From the NCBI GenBank assembly GCA_003150035.1, contig QALR01000018.1, positions 124,001 to 188,000 on the forward strand: 64,000 nt of DNA. The letters are read 5' to 3'. The DNA is from Clostridiales bacterium (GTDB lineage: Bacteria > Bacillota > Clostridia > Oscillospirales > CAG-272). Made by a program: the position numbers and the translations under genes. This document shows, piece by piece, positions 7,416 through 15,445 of this stretch; within the stretch, counting starts at the first letter, position 1, and the number at the start of each line of letters is the position of its first letter. The notes below the pieces were generated by a model that saw nothing but the letters and a program-made list of their open reading frames with translations, was not told the origin of the DNA and did no database searches.

Positions 7416-8438
7416 ATGAGCAAAATCGTATGCTTCGGCGAGCTGATGCTCCGCCTCAATCCGGAGGGCTATCTCCGCTTTGAACAGGCAAAGGACTTTG
7501 AAGTAAGCTTCGGAGGAGGCGAGGCGAACGTCGCCGTATCGCTCGCCCATTTCGGCATGGACGCTGCCTTCGTATCCAAATTCCCGTCGCACGCCATCGG
7601 AGAAATGGCCGTTCGTTCTCTGCGTGTCGAGGGTGTCTCCACCGACAAAATTGTACGCGGGGGAGAACGCCTTGGCATTTATTTTATCGAAAAGGGAGCC
7701 TCCCAACGTCCCTCCAAGGTCATCTATGACCGAAAATATTCCTCCATCGGCATGGCGGAGCGTTCCGACTTCGATTGGGAGACTATCCTTGACGGGGCAG
7801 AATGGTTCCATTTCACCGGCATCACACCGGCTCTGGGCGACAATGTGGCGGATATCACGCTCGACGCCCTGAAGGTTTGCAAAGCAAAAGGGATCAAGGT
7901 CAGCTGCGACCTCAATTTCCGCAAAAAGCTCTGGTCGAGCGAAAAAGCGGGCAAGGTCATGACCGAGCTTTGCGGGTACGTCGACGTCTGCATCGCCAAT
8001 GAAGAAGATGCCGAAAGGATATTCGGTGTAAAACCGGATGCCAACGACGTGGAAGGCGGCAAGCTCAACCGCGCCGGCTATGTCGACGTGGCAAAGAAGC
8101 TCACCGATCGATTTGGCTTTGAGAAGGTCGCCATCACCCTGCGCGAAAGCATTTCCGCCTCTGACAACAACTGGGCGGCGATGCTGTATGCAGACGGAAA
8201 TGCCTATTTCTCCAAGACCTATGCCGTGCATATCGTCGACCGCGTGGGCGGAGGAGACTCGTTCGGCGCCGGACTGATTTACGCATTGCTCTGCGGTTAT
8301 GAAAATCAAAAAGCCATCGAATTTGCCGTGGCGGCGTCCTGCCTCAAGCATTCCATCGAGACGGACTTCAATTATGTCTCCGTGGATGAAGTGACGACCC
8401 TCATGAACGGGGACGGCTCCGGCAGAGTGCAAAGATAA
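7416..8438 (+). CDS. kdgK: PfkB-family sugar kinase, probably 2-dehydro-3-deoxygluconokinase
   Basis: The protein (340 residues) is a ribokinase-fold carbohydrate kinase. The N-terminus has FGELMLRLNP and FGGGEANVA, typical of KDG kinases; the C-terminal PfkB signature DRVGGGDSFGAG carries the catalytic base Asp281. KDG kinase makes 2-keto-3-deoxy-6-phosphogluconate for uronate and pectin breakdown. Start ATG 7416 has CGGAGGA seven to eight bases upstream. It is followed by a terminator at 8449-8481, so it ends a transcript. No aldolase (kdgA) or uronate gene is next to it, so the substrate rests on N-terminal motifs only; a related keto-sugar kinase is possible. Confidence 0.8.
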   Translation: MSKIVCFGELMLRLNPEGYLRFEQAKDFEVSFGGGEANVAVSLAHFGMDAAFVSKFPSHAIGEMAVRSLRVEGVSTDKIVRGGERLGIYFIEKGASQRPSKVIYDRKYSSIGMAERSDFDWETILDGAEWFHFTGITPALGDNVADITLDALKVCKAKGIKVSCDLNFRKKLWSSEKAGKVMTELCGYVDVCIANEEDAERIFGVKPDANDVEGGKLNRAGYVDVAKKLTDRFGFEKVAITLRESISASDNNWAAMLYADGNAYFSKTYAVHIVDRVGGGDSFGAGLIYALLCGYENQKAIEFAVAASCLKHSIETDFNYVSVDEVTTLMNGDGSGRVQR

Positions 8439-8446
8439 CCACGATA

Positions 8447-8482
8447 AAGCCGCCGTACCGATACAGCACGACGGCTTTTTTC
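8447..8482 (+). terminator. Rho-independent terminator after kdgK
   Basis: GCCGCCGT (8449-8456) pairs with ACGACGGC (8468-8475) with one mismatch and is followed by TTTTTT (8476-8481). Confidence 0.85.
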
Positions 8483-8566
8483 GGTCTGCCGTTGCCGCGC
8501 CGCCGGACAGCGGGGAAAATAGCCCCTTCTCAAGATGCGTAAACCCACAAAGCGGAGTATTTGGTC

Positions 8567-9154
8567 ATGTTAGAAAACGATTGGAAGCTGCGACGCGACG
8601 GGCCTCTCCTGCGAGACGCCCTCTGTGAATTTTTCGAATGCCGATATGGAAAAATTCGTTTTTTAGAAGAAAAAAACATCGGAAAAGTACGTGCCGACAT
8701 GCTCGCTGTCCTGCCGGACGGTCTTCTCGGCATCGAAATCAAAAGCCACAGCGACGGCTATGAGCGTCTGAAAAAGCAGACCCAGGGGTATGACACCTTT
8801 TGCAACCTGAATTTTTTGTGCGTCGGCAGCATCCATATCCGCGCCGCCGAACACGTGCCGTCCCATTGGGGAATTCTTTCGATGACCGTGCGGGAAGGCG
8901 TTCGGTTTGAGGTTTTACGGGAACCGGTGGAAAATCCGAACTGCAAGCTCATGCGGCAAACAGAGCTTTTATGGCGCGGTGAGCTCGCGGCCATTCTAAA
9001 GTCGCAAAATCTGCCTCGGTACGAGGGAAAAAGCAAGAAATTCATTTGCACAAAGCTATGCGAAAAGCTGCCGCCCGATATTCTGCGACCGCTTATCTGC
9101 GACCGGCTGTTTGAGCGCGACTATACACGCTATCGGGATAGCGACCCCATGTAA
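8567..9154 (+). CDS. sce7726-family protein with PD-(D/E)XK nuclease-like core
   Basis: The 195-residue protein has the sce7726 arrangement: RDALCEFFE near the start, RADMLAVLPDGLLGIEIKS as a nuclease-like D...ExK motif near residues 42-60, a helix with QTQGYDTFCN, and the PxxWGI-type motif SHWGILSM near 105. The motif suggests metal-dependent endonuclease activity, but no substrate is known. ATG 8567 is chosen because GGAG (8554-8557) lies nine bases upstream; a TTG at 8561 is too close. No methyltransferase, helicase or other defence gene lies beside it. The next gene, an ABC ATPase, starts 23 bases downstream. Confidence 0.75.
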   Translation: MLENDWKLRRDGPLLRDALCEFFECRYGKIRFLEEKNIGKVRADMLAVLPDGLLGIEIKSHSDGYERLKKQTQGYDTFCNLNFLCVGSIHIRAAEHVPSHWGILSMTVREGVRFEVLREPVENPNCKLMRQTELLWRGELAAILKSQNLPRYEGKSKKFICTKLCEKLPPDILRPLICDRLFERDYTRYRDSDPM

Positions 9155-9177
9155 TATTCACCGAAAACGGAGGAAAT

Positions 9178-10095
9178 ATGAGAGAGAAAATTCTGGAAAC
9201 GACAGGGCTTTGCAAATCCTACGGCGACATCAAAGCGGTGCGGGGACTTGATTTCTATGTGGAAGCAGGACAGCTTTTCGCTTTTCTCGGTCCGAACGGC
9301 GCCGGCAAGTCCACCACCATTGACATTCTCACCACGCTGCGTGAACCGGATGCCGGAGAAACAACCGTCGGCGGATATCGGCTAGGCACGGAAAACGACC
9401 GCATTCGGGGGATTCTCGGTGCTGTCTTTCAAGAGGGCGTGCTCGACGGACTTTTGAACGTAGAAGACAATCTGAAAATCCGCGGCAGCTTCTATTCCAT
9501 GAGAGGCAGGGCGCTTGAGGCGGCGGTCGCTCACACGGCGAAAATCACCGGCATCGAGGAGCTCTTACGGCGGCCGTATGGGAAGCTGTCCGGCGGACAG
9601 CGTCGCCGCTGTGATATTGCCCGCGCGCTCATTCACACACCGAAAATTCTGTTTCTAGACGAACCGACGACGGGTCTTGACCCGCAGACACGGCGCATGA
9701 TCTGGCAGACCATAGAGGATATCCGCAAGCAAACCGGCATGACCGTTTTTTTCTCGACCCATTACATGGAGGAGGCGGCGGTGGCGGACTATGTCGTTGT
9801 CATCGACCACGGAAAAATCTCCGCCAAGGGAACACCGTCCGAGTTCAAAGAGCGCTATGCAAAAGACAGGCTGATTTTATCCGCCGGGAATCCGGAAGCG
9901 CTCTCTGTCTTACTCACACGGCATGGAATTTCATGCCGGACTTCCTCCGGCGCCGTCTCGGTCGAGCTTGCCTCAACGCTCGACGCTCTGCCGATTCTCG
10001 ATCTTTGCCGGAATGAGATTTCCGGCGTGGAAATTATGAAGGGAACCATGGACGACGCCTTTCTCGCCGTCACCGGAAAGGAGCTTCGGGAATGA
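9178..10095 (+). CDS. ABC transporter ATP-binding subunit (DrrA/CcmA-like exporter type)
   Basis: The 305-residue protein is a nucleotide-binding subunit: Walker A GPNGAGKST at residues 38-46, signature LSGGQ at 137-141, Walker B ending in Asp161-Glu162 (LDEPTTGLDP), and the H-loop STHYMEEA. The C-terminal 85 residues form the extra domain seen in DrrA-like exporters of drugs or polyketides. It pairs with the permease at 10092, whose ATGA start overlaps this gene's TGA by four bases, implying translational coupling. The cargo is unknown. An AGGAAA-type site lies just before ATG 9178. Confidence 0.9.
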   Translation: MREKILETTGLCKSYGDIKAVRGLDFYVEAGQLFAFLGPNGAGKSTTIDILTTLREPDAGETTVGGYRLGTENDRIRGILGAVFQEGVLDGLLNVEDNLKIRGSFYSMRGRALEAAVAHTAKITGIEELLRRPYGKLSGGQRRRCDIARALIHTPKILFLDEPTTGLDPQTRRMIWQTIEDIRKQTGMTVFFSTHYMEEAAVADYVVVIDHGKISAKGTPSEFKERYAKDRLILSAGNPEALSVLLTRHGISCRTSSGAVSVELASTLDALPILDLCRNEISGVEIMKGTMDDAFLAVTGKELRE

Positions 10096-10952
10096 TATCG
10101 TTTTCTCTGCGCAACTTAAAGTTATTTTTCAAGGACAAAGCCGCCGTCTTCTTCTCCCTGCTTGCCGTTTTCATTATCATCGGACTGTATGCGCTCTTTC
10201 TCGGCGACGTATGGACAGACAGCTTTTCTGATGTACCGGGGGCACGCGAGCTTATGGATACCTGGATGGTAGCAGGGCTTCTCGCTGTCACCTCTGTCAC
10301 AACAACCATGGGCGCCTACGGCATTATGATCGACGACAAATCCAAAAAAATTGAGCGAGATTTTATTGCCTCTCCCGTGAAGAGACGTTCTCTGCTCGGC
10401 GGATATATGGCAAGCGCCGTCGTTATCGGCATTGTCATGAGCTTTATCACCCTGATTCTCGCCGAAGTCTATCTTCTGGCGGGCGGCGGCACGCTGCCGT
10501 CGATATCGGTCCTGCTGGAAACGACAGGGCTTATTCTCCTTTCCACCGTCGCAAACTCCGCCATGGTACTCTTTCTCGTTTCCTTTTTTCAGAGCAGCAA
10601 TGCCTTTGCTACGGCAAGTACCGTCATCGGAACGCTTATCGGTTTCCTGACCGGCATATATATTCCGGTCGGCACGCTGCCAGAAGCGGTTCAATTCGTC
10701 ATCAAATGCTTTCCGACCTCCCACGCGGCAGTGCTGTTTCGTAAGGTTTTAATGGAACAGCGGTTGGAAGCATCCTTTGCCGGTGCGCCGGCGGAGACTG
10801 CCTCGGAATTCGAGGAGTTTTTGGGCGTCACCTTCCGTTTCGGCGACACGCCCCTCTCCTCTCTCGCAAGCATAGCGGTCTTGATCGGGACGGCGATCCT
10901 CTTCTATGCACTCGCCCTGCTTCTGCTCTCACGAAGAAAAATCCAATCATAA
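10092..10952 (+). CDS. ABC-2 type transporter permease
   Basis: The 286-residue integral membrane protein has about six hydrophobic segments: one near residues 17-36 (FFSLLAVFIIIGLYALFLG), others around 57-78, 104-128, 139-160, 173-198 and at the end (about 255-282). This is the ABC-2 exporter topology. It forms the export channel with the ATPase encoded just upstream (four-base overlap). ATG 10092 has a GGAG within the upstream gene. The transcript ends at the bidirectional terminator near 10976-11001. No substrate can be deduced. Confidence 0.88.
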   Translation: MISFSLRNLKLFFKDKAAVFFSLLAVFIIIGLYALFLGDVWTDSFSDVPGARELMDTWMVAGLLAVTSVTTTMGAYGIMIDDKSKKIERDFIASPVKRRSLLGGYMASAVVIGIVMSFITLILAEVYLLAGGGTLPSISVLLETTGLILLSTVANSAMVLFLVSFFQSSNAFATASTVIGTLIGFLTGIYIPVGTLPEAVQFVIKCFPTSHAAVLFRKVLMEQRLEASFAGAPAETASEFEEFLGVTFRFGDTPLSSLASIAVLIGTAILFYALALLLLSRRKIQS

Positions 10953-10967
10953 GCTTTTCTCACAGCA

Positions 10968-11008
10968 AAAAAAGAAGCGGACCTGTTTTTGCGGGCCCGC
11001 TCCCTTTT
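10968..11008. terminator. Bidirectional terminator between ABC permease and trkA
   Basis: Arms 10976-10985 and 10992-11001 pair over ten positions with one mismatch and one wobble. On the minus strand the stem is followed by seven T, making a strong end for trkA; on the plus strand a shorter T4 run follows. Confidence 0.75.
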
Positions 11009-11022
11009 ATCAAAACAAACTT

Positions 11023-11670
11023 TTATTTCCCGGACAAGCGGAATACATCCGCCGCCTTGCCGATGACGACCATATGATCCGAGCCGTCAAACCGATACTC
11101 CGCGCCCGGCAAAAGCTTTAAGTCATTGTTGACTTTCATAGCAATGATGTTGATCTTATATTTCGCCCGGATATTGATTTCTGAAATCGTCTTTCCCACC
11201 CATGCGGCAGGAACCGGAATTTCATAAATGGCATAATCCTTTGTCAGCTCGATATAATCAAAAATATTAGAGGCGTTATAGCGAACGGCGAGCTTTTCCG
11301 CCATTTCCCGCTCAGGATAGACGACCTCGTCCGCCCCGATCCTTATCAGAAGATCCGCCTGAATATCCTGCTTTGCCTTGGCAACAACAAATTTTGCCTT
11401 AAGCTCCTTGAGCAGGGCGGTAATCACGAGCGAAGACTGGAAATCATCGCCGATTGCCACAAAACAGATGTCAAAATGATTAACGCCAAGTGTGCGCAGA
11501 ACATTCTCATTGGTACAGTCCGCAATTTGAGAATCCGTAAAAACGGTTGAATACTGCTCAATAACGGCCGCATCCTTATCTACGATCATCACATCGTTGC
11601 CAAGCTCAAGCAGTTTTTTGGCAAGATGACGCCCAAATCGTCCCATTCCTATCACAAGTATAGATTTCAT
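11023..11670 (-). CDS. trkA: Potassium uptake regulatory subunit TrkA/KtrA (RCK domain)
   Basis: The 215-residue cytoplasmic protein has one RCK unit: a Rossmann fold with VIGMGRFGRHLAKKL at residues 6-20 and Asp31 in IVDKD for nucleotide binding, then a C-terminal RCK_C domain (about 135-215). It gates the TrkH channel in response to bound nucleotides. The gene lies 43 bases downstream of trkH on the same strand and shares its promoter. A GGAGG site is about 11 bases before ATG 11670, slightly long. Single-RCK size matches KtrA rather than the double-size TrkA of enterobacteria. Confidence 0.9.
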   Translation of the reverse strand: MKSILVIGMGRFGRHLAKKLLELGNDVMIVDKDAAVIEQYSTVFTDSQIADCTNENVLRTLGVNHFDICFVAIGDDFQSSLVITALLKELKAKFVVAKAKQDIQADLLIRIGADEVVYPEREMAEKLAVRYNASNIFDYIELTKDYAIYEIPVPAAWVGKTISEINIRAKYKINIIAMKVNNDLKLLPGAEYRFDGSDHMVVIGKAADVFRLSGK

Positions 11671-11713
11671 ATACCGTATAACCTCCGCTTACGCGTTTTT
11701 GAATGTTAAAATG

Positions 11714-13054
11714 TTATCCGACCAAAACCTTTTCCGTCGGACGCTGTATGTCGGTCTTCTCCCCCTCCGTCGAGAAAGCAAGCGCAAGAGAAAGTCCGCC
11801 GACACGCCCGGCATACATCAGAAAAGCGAGAATCCATTTGGAAGCCGTTCCGATATATGGTGTGATTCCCATCGTCAGCCCGACCGTTCCGATGGCGGAG
11901 CTGGTTTCGAACAAAGCCCGTTCAAGGTCAATGGATTCCAGCGCCATGATTGCAACCGCACAGCCCAAAGCTAGCACAATATAGATGGTAGTGATCGCGC
12001 ACGCCTGCTTGACCGTCTCATCGGAAATCCTTTTCTTGAAAACCGTAATGCTGTCCTTGCTTCGCACGGATGCTACAACGTTCAAAATGACAATGAAGAA
12101 AGTTGCGGTTTTAATACCGCCCGCCGTAGAGCCGGGGCTTCCGCCAATCAGCATCAAAGCAATGGACAAAATACCTCCGCCGTCGGTCAGCCTGGCCTGA
12201 TCAATCGTATTGAAGCCCGCGGTTCTCGTCGTAACCGACTGAAACAGCGCGCCAAGAAGCTGTTCTCCGGTACTCATGCCCGCAAGCGCGCCCTTTTGTT
12301 CAAGGAAATAAAAGCCGATCCATCCTCCAAGAATCAAAAAAGCCGTCGTTGTGAGTACGATTTTGGTATGCAGGGCATACTGCCTAAAATGCCATTTGCA
12401 GCGAAGCAAATCCGACCAAACGAAAAACCCGATACCGCCGATGACAATGAGTGCCATCAGGGTAAGCTGTACGACCACATCGTCCTGCATCGTCATAAAG
12501 GAAGAAAACTGCCCATACCGCCCCATAACGTCGAAGCCGGCATTACAGAACGCTGAAATAGAATGGAAAACCGCGCTCCAAAGCCCGTCTGCAAATCCCA
12601 TCTTCGGACAAAATCTGGTAGCAAGAATCAAAGCTCCCGCACCCTCGAACAAAAGCGTTCCGCGCAAGATCTTGCGAATCAATGTCGTGACACCGTTTAG
12701 CTGTACGTAACCCGCCGATTGCATCAAAAGGCGTCTCTTGTGCAAACTAATTCGTTTATGCATGAAAATGGTAAACATGGTCATGACAGTCATGAAGCCA
12801 AGTCCGCCAATTTGGATCAATAAAATGATTATAAGCTGTCCCACGAAGCTCCAATGGGTATAGGTATCCACCACAACAAGCCCCGTTACACAGGTGGCGC
12901 TGGTCGCCGTAAAGAGCGAATCCAAAAAAGGAGTCCATTCTCCCTTGGCCGAAGAAAACGGCAGACATAGTAAAAGGGCTCCCGCTAAAATGACGAGAAG
13001 GAAGCTGAGTGCAATTAACTGCGTATAAGTCAATCTATGACGTTTGATTTTCAA
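11714..13054 (-). CDS. trkH: Potassium uptake transmembrane subunit TrkH/KtrB
   Basis: The 446-residue membrane protein belongs to the Trk/Ktr/HKT superfamily, with four M1-P-M2 repeats. Filter-like stretches are visible: TSATCVTGLVVVDT near the N-terminus, SISAFCNAGFDVMG, SVTTRTAGFNTID and SSAIGTVGLTMGIT towards the C-terminus, each holding the filter glycine. It imports K+ and, in KtrB types, depends on Na+. I place the start at TTG 13054 because GGAGG lies seven bases upstream; an upstream TTG at 13081 would put that site inside the gene. A perfect consensus promoter lies at 13115-13143. trkA follows. Confidence 0.9.
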   Translation of the reverse strand: MKIKRHRLTYTQLIALSFLLVILAGALLLCLPFSSAKGEWTPFLDSLFTATSATCVTGLVVVDTYTHWSFVGQLIIILLIQIGGLGFMTVMTMFTIFMHKRISLHKRRLLMQSAGYVQLNGVTTLIRKILRGTLLFEGAGALILATRFCPKMGFADGLWSAVFHSISAFCNAGFDVMGRYGQFSSFMTMQDDVVVQLTLMALIVIGGIGFFVWSDLLRCKWHFRQYALHTKIVLTTTAFLILGGWIGFYFLEQKGALAGMSTGEQLLGALFQSVTTRTAGFNTIDQARLTDGGGILSIALMLIGGSPGSTAGGIKTATFFIVILNVVASVRSKDSITVFKKRISDETVKQACAITTIYIVLALGCAVAIMALESIDLERALFETSSAIGTVGLTMGITPYIGTASKWILAFLMYAGRVGGLSLALAFSTEGEKTDIQRPTEKVLVG

Positions 13055-13114
13055 GGCAAAACCTCCAGCGAAATACGGCAAACAACCGCATAATCAGCTC
13101 GAAAATGCTTCCCT

Positions 13115-13143
13115 ATTATAGCACGCACCTATTTTTTTGTCAA
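13115..13143 (-). promoter_or_regulatory. Consensus promoter of trkH-trkA
   Basis: Minus-strand TTGACA (13138-13143), 17 bases, TATAAT (13115-13120): both hexamers match the sigma-A consensus exactly. Confidence 0.85.
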
Positions 13144-13168
13144 GCAACTCTATTCAAAAGACTGAGCA

Positions 13169-13197
13169 TTGACAAAAAGACAATTAAATGATAAAAT
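13169..13197 (+). promoter_or_regulatory. Promoter of the DUF6472 gene
   Basis: TTGACA (13169-13174), 17 bases, TAAAAT (13192-13197). It is divergent from the trkH promoter and faces ATG 13254. Confidence 0.75.
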
Positions 13198-13253
13198 AAA
13201 ATATATATATTTAGCAATTTTGTTAAACATATGAGTTAGAAGAGAGGTACCGC

Positions 13254-13451
13254 ATGAAAAAAGGAGAAAAAAGATCCTTGACCAACTGTGAAACCTGTGT
13301 TTTTTACGATTGGGATGACCATTACGATGCCTATATTTGCACAGCGGATCTGGACGAGGATGAAACGGGACGCTTTGTGCACGGCAATACCGAACAATGC
13401 CCACATTATCGCTTTTATGATGAATATAAAAGCGTGCAAAAGCAAAACTAA
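13254..13451 (+). CDS. Small DUF6472-like protein
   Basis: This 65-residue protein matches the pattern I associate with DUF6472: NCETCVFYDWDD near residue 11, a YxCxxDLDEDE centre, and CPHYRFYDEY near the C-terminus. Four cysteines (residues 12, 15, 29, 48) could bind one metal ion. ATG 13254 has a GAGAGG site just upstream and a strong promoter. The 2-hydroxyacid dehydrogenase gene follows 50 bases downstream on the same strand. The function is unknown. Confidence 0.75.
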   Translation: MKKGEKRSLTNCETCVFYDWDDHYDAYICTADLDEDETGRFVHGNTEQCPHYRFYDEYKSVQKQN

Positions 13452-13501
13452 GGATAAAAGTTATCGGAGAAAACACATTTCTTTGCCAAAGGAGGATTAT
13501 T

Positions 13502-14482
13502 TTGAACAAAATCGCGGTTTTTGACGTCAAGCCCTATGATATCCCGGGGTTGGAACGGTACAGCTCTGAGGCCGGAATCCAATTCAAATATTTTGAAACC
13601 AAGCTGAACATCGACACGGTTGGTCTTGCCGCCGGGTCGGATGGTGTATGCGTGTTTGTAAATGATGATATCTCGGGTCCTGTTATCGACAGGCTTTGTG
13701 AATACGGCATAAAGCTGATTGCCCTGCGCTGCGCAGGGTTCAACAATGTGGACCTGCGCGCAGCAGACGGAAGACTTTGCATTGTACGCGTCCCGGGATA
13801 CTCTCCGCATGCGGTGGCGGAGCATGCTCTCGCCATGCTGCTCACGCTTCTGCGGAAAACCCACAAGGCGTATCTGCGCACACGGGACTTTAATTTCAGC
13901 CTGACAGGTCTTGTGGGAATGGGTCTTTATGGAAAAACCGTCGGTGTTATCGGAACCGGCAGAATCGGCAGAGTGTTTATCGATATCTGCCGCGGACTTG
14001 GCATGCGCACCGTCGCCTATGATGTTTATCCCGCAAAAGACACCGATATCGAATATGTGCCTCTCGATCGCTTGTTTGCCGAATCAGATATCATTTCTCT
14101 CCACTGCCCGCTCACGCCGGAAACCACCCATATGATAAACACCCGAAGCCTTGGCAAGATGAAAGAGGGCGTCATTCTGATCAATACCTCACGCGGCGCT
14201 TTGATTGATGCGGAAGCACTGCTCGAGCAAATCAAGAAAAAGAAAATCGGCGGGGCATGCCTTGACGTATATGAGGAAGAATCCGATATTTTCTTTGAAG
14301 ATCTTTCCGACCATATCATGGGCGACGATGTTCTGGCGCGCCTTATATCTATGCCAAATGTGCTGGTCACCTCGCATCAGGCATTTTTGACGGACGATGC
14401 ACTAGAAAGCATTGCAAAAACCACCGTGGAAAACATCGCTTCCTTTTTCCGCGGGGAGCCTCCGAAAAACGAGGTGAAATAA
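13502..14482 (+). CDS. ldhA: D-2-hydroxyacid dehydrogenase, D-lactate dehydrogenase-like
   Basis: The 326-residue NAD-dependent enzyme should reduce pyruvate or a similar 2-keto acid to the D-hydroxy acid. It has ALRCAGFNNVDL near residue 76, the NAD-binding GVIGTGRIGR near 148, INTSRGALID with the substrate arginine, and the catalytic His292 in TSHQAFLT. The RCAGFNNVD and SHQAFLT stretches are typical of fermentative D-lactate dehydrogenases. The start is TTG 13502, six bases after GGAGG; no ATG fits. The gene ends at a terminator shared with the convergent gene downstream. Confidence 0.85.
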   Translation: MNKIAVFDVKPYDIPGLERYSSEAGIQFKYFETKLNIDTVGLAAGSDGVCVFVNDDISGPVIDRLCEYGIKLIALRCAGFNNVDLRAADGRLCIVRVPGYSPHAVAEHALAMLLTLLRKTHKAYLRTRDFNFSLTGLVGMGLYGKTVGVIGTGRIGRVFIDICRGLGMRTVAYDVYPAKDTDIEYVPLDRLFAESDIISLHCPLTPETTHMINTRSLGKMKEGVILINTSRGALIDAEALLEQIKKKKIGGACLDVYEEESDIFFEDLSDHIMGDDVLARLISMPNVLVTSHQAFLTDDALESIAKTTVENIASFFRGEPPKNEVK

Positions 14483-14487
14483 TCGCA

Positions 14488-14535
14488 AAAATCCCTTCCT
14501 TTGACCGAAAAAGGCCATGCGGAAGGGACTATTTT
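14488..14535. terminator. Bidirectional terminator between ldhA and the DUF2238-like gene
   Basis: TCCCTTCC (14492-14499) pairs with GGAAGGGA (14521-14528). A TATTTT run follows on the plus strand and TTTTT on the minus strand, serving the two convergent genes. Confidence 0.75.
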
Positions 14536-15355
14536 AACTTTGAGGGGGTCTGTCTTCTCCTGCGCAAACAGGAAGTTCCTGCTCATCCGGCACAGAAGAG
14601 CAGCCATTTTCTGAATGTTTATCCGCGGGAGGAAGTGCTTGCCCCTTGCCACCAGACGGGAGCGCCGTCTTTTGTGTTTCTGCTTCCAAAAGCTTTGGAA
14701 CCAACCATTCCTTTTTGTGCTTCAGGGAGATATATCCGATGACAGAAGCGGCAAAGCCGCCCACCGCATCAATGATGATATCCTCCATCGTATCGACAAG
14801 CGCCGCATGCCCGACAAGCACTGTTCCGTCCGGCGTTGTGAATTTTTGCATATTCAGTCCCAGAAGTCCGTCAAAAACATATTCATAAATCTCCCAAAGT
14901 GCTCCGATCGTCACGGCAAAGCAAAACGCAAACAGGGAAACGAATACCGGAGAGAGCCGAAACATCACCTTTTCACTTTTGTTGAGAATCGCCACAAACA
15001 TAAAGCCGAGAAAGCCGGAAACCAGACTGCTGGAACAATGCAGAATTACGTCCCAGAACGGAACACGATTGAACATATCATAAAACTCGCCAAGAAAAAT
15101 CGCACAATAAAGAAAGACAAGATAAAACACATATAAGAGGGACGGGATCTCAAAGCGCAGCTTCTCAGACAAGAAATCCGGCACATGCAGAACAATCAGG
15201 CCGAGCGCACATTGCAGCATGGTCAAAAGATTCACCGTATCAAAAACACCCAGCACCATTTCCACTAGATAATAAATCAACGGAGCCGCAAAGCTGATGA
15301 GTACCACCCAATAGGCAATTCGTTGAGATTTTGTGCGCGACAGTTTTTTCGCCAT
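14534..15355 (-). CDS. Integral membrane protein, DUF2238/YjdF-like
   Basis: The 273-residue protein has about seven hydrophobic helices in the first 220 residues and a polar, proline-rich cytoplasmic tail of about 45 residues. Motifs resemble DUF2238: FWDVILHCSSSLVSGFLGF near residue 100, ALWEIYEYVFD near 153 and DTMEDIIIDAVGGF near 190. The conserved His, Glu and Asp residues inside the membrane suggest an enzymatic or transport site, but the role is unknown. ATG 15355 has GGAGGG upstream. The upstream gene on this strand is the large ABC fusion (ends 15446). The family name is from memory of motifs, hence moderate certainty. Confidence 0.65.
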   Translation of the reverse strand: MAKKLSRTKSQRIAYWVVLISFAAPLIYYLVEMVLGVFDTVNLLTMLQCALGLIVLHVPDFLSEKLRFEIPSLLYVFYLVFLYCAIFLGEFYDMFNRVPFWDVILHCSSSLVSGFLGFMFVAILNKSEKVMFRLSPVFVSLFAFCFAVTIGALWEIYEYVFDGLLGLNMQKFTTPDGTVLVGHAALVDTMEDIIIDAVGGFAASVIGYISLKHKKEWLVPKLLEAETQKTALPSGGKGQALPPADKHSENGCSSVPDEQELPVCAGEDRPPQS

Positions 15356-15445
15356 GTGTCCCTCCGTTTTGTTGGTATATCAAAAATTTATGAAAAACTT
15401 CCTTTGGATATTCAGACAAAAACCATTGCCGTAAACAAAAAGCGA

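Noticed and set aside
7389..8432. A 347-codon minus-strand frame opposite kdgK
   Set aside because: kdgK has conserved PfkB motifs and a proper start and terminator; the antisense frame shows no recognisable motif.
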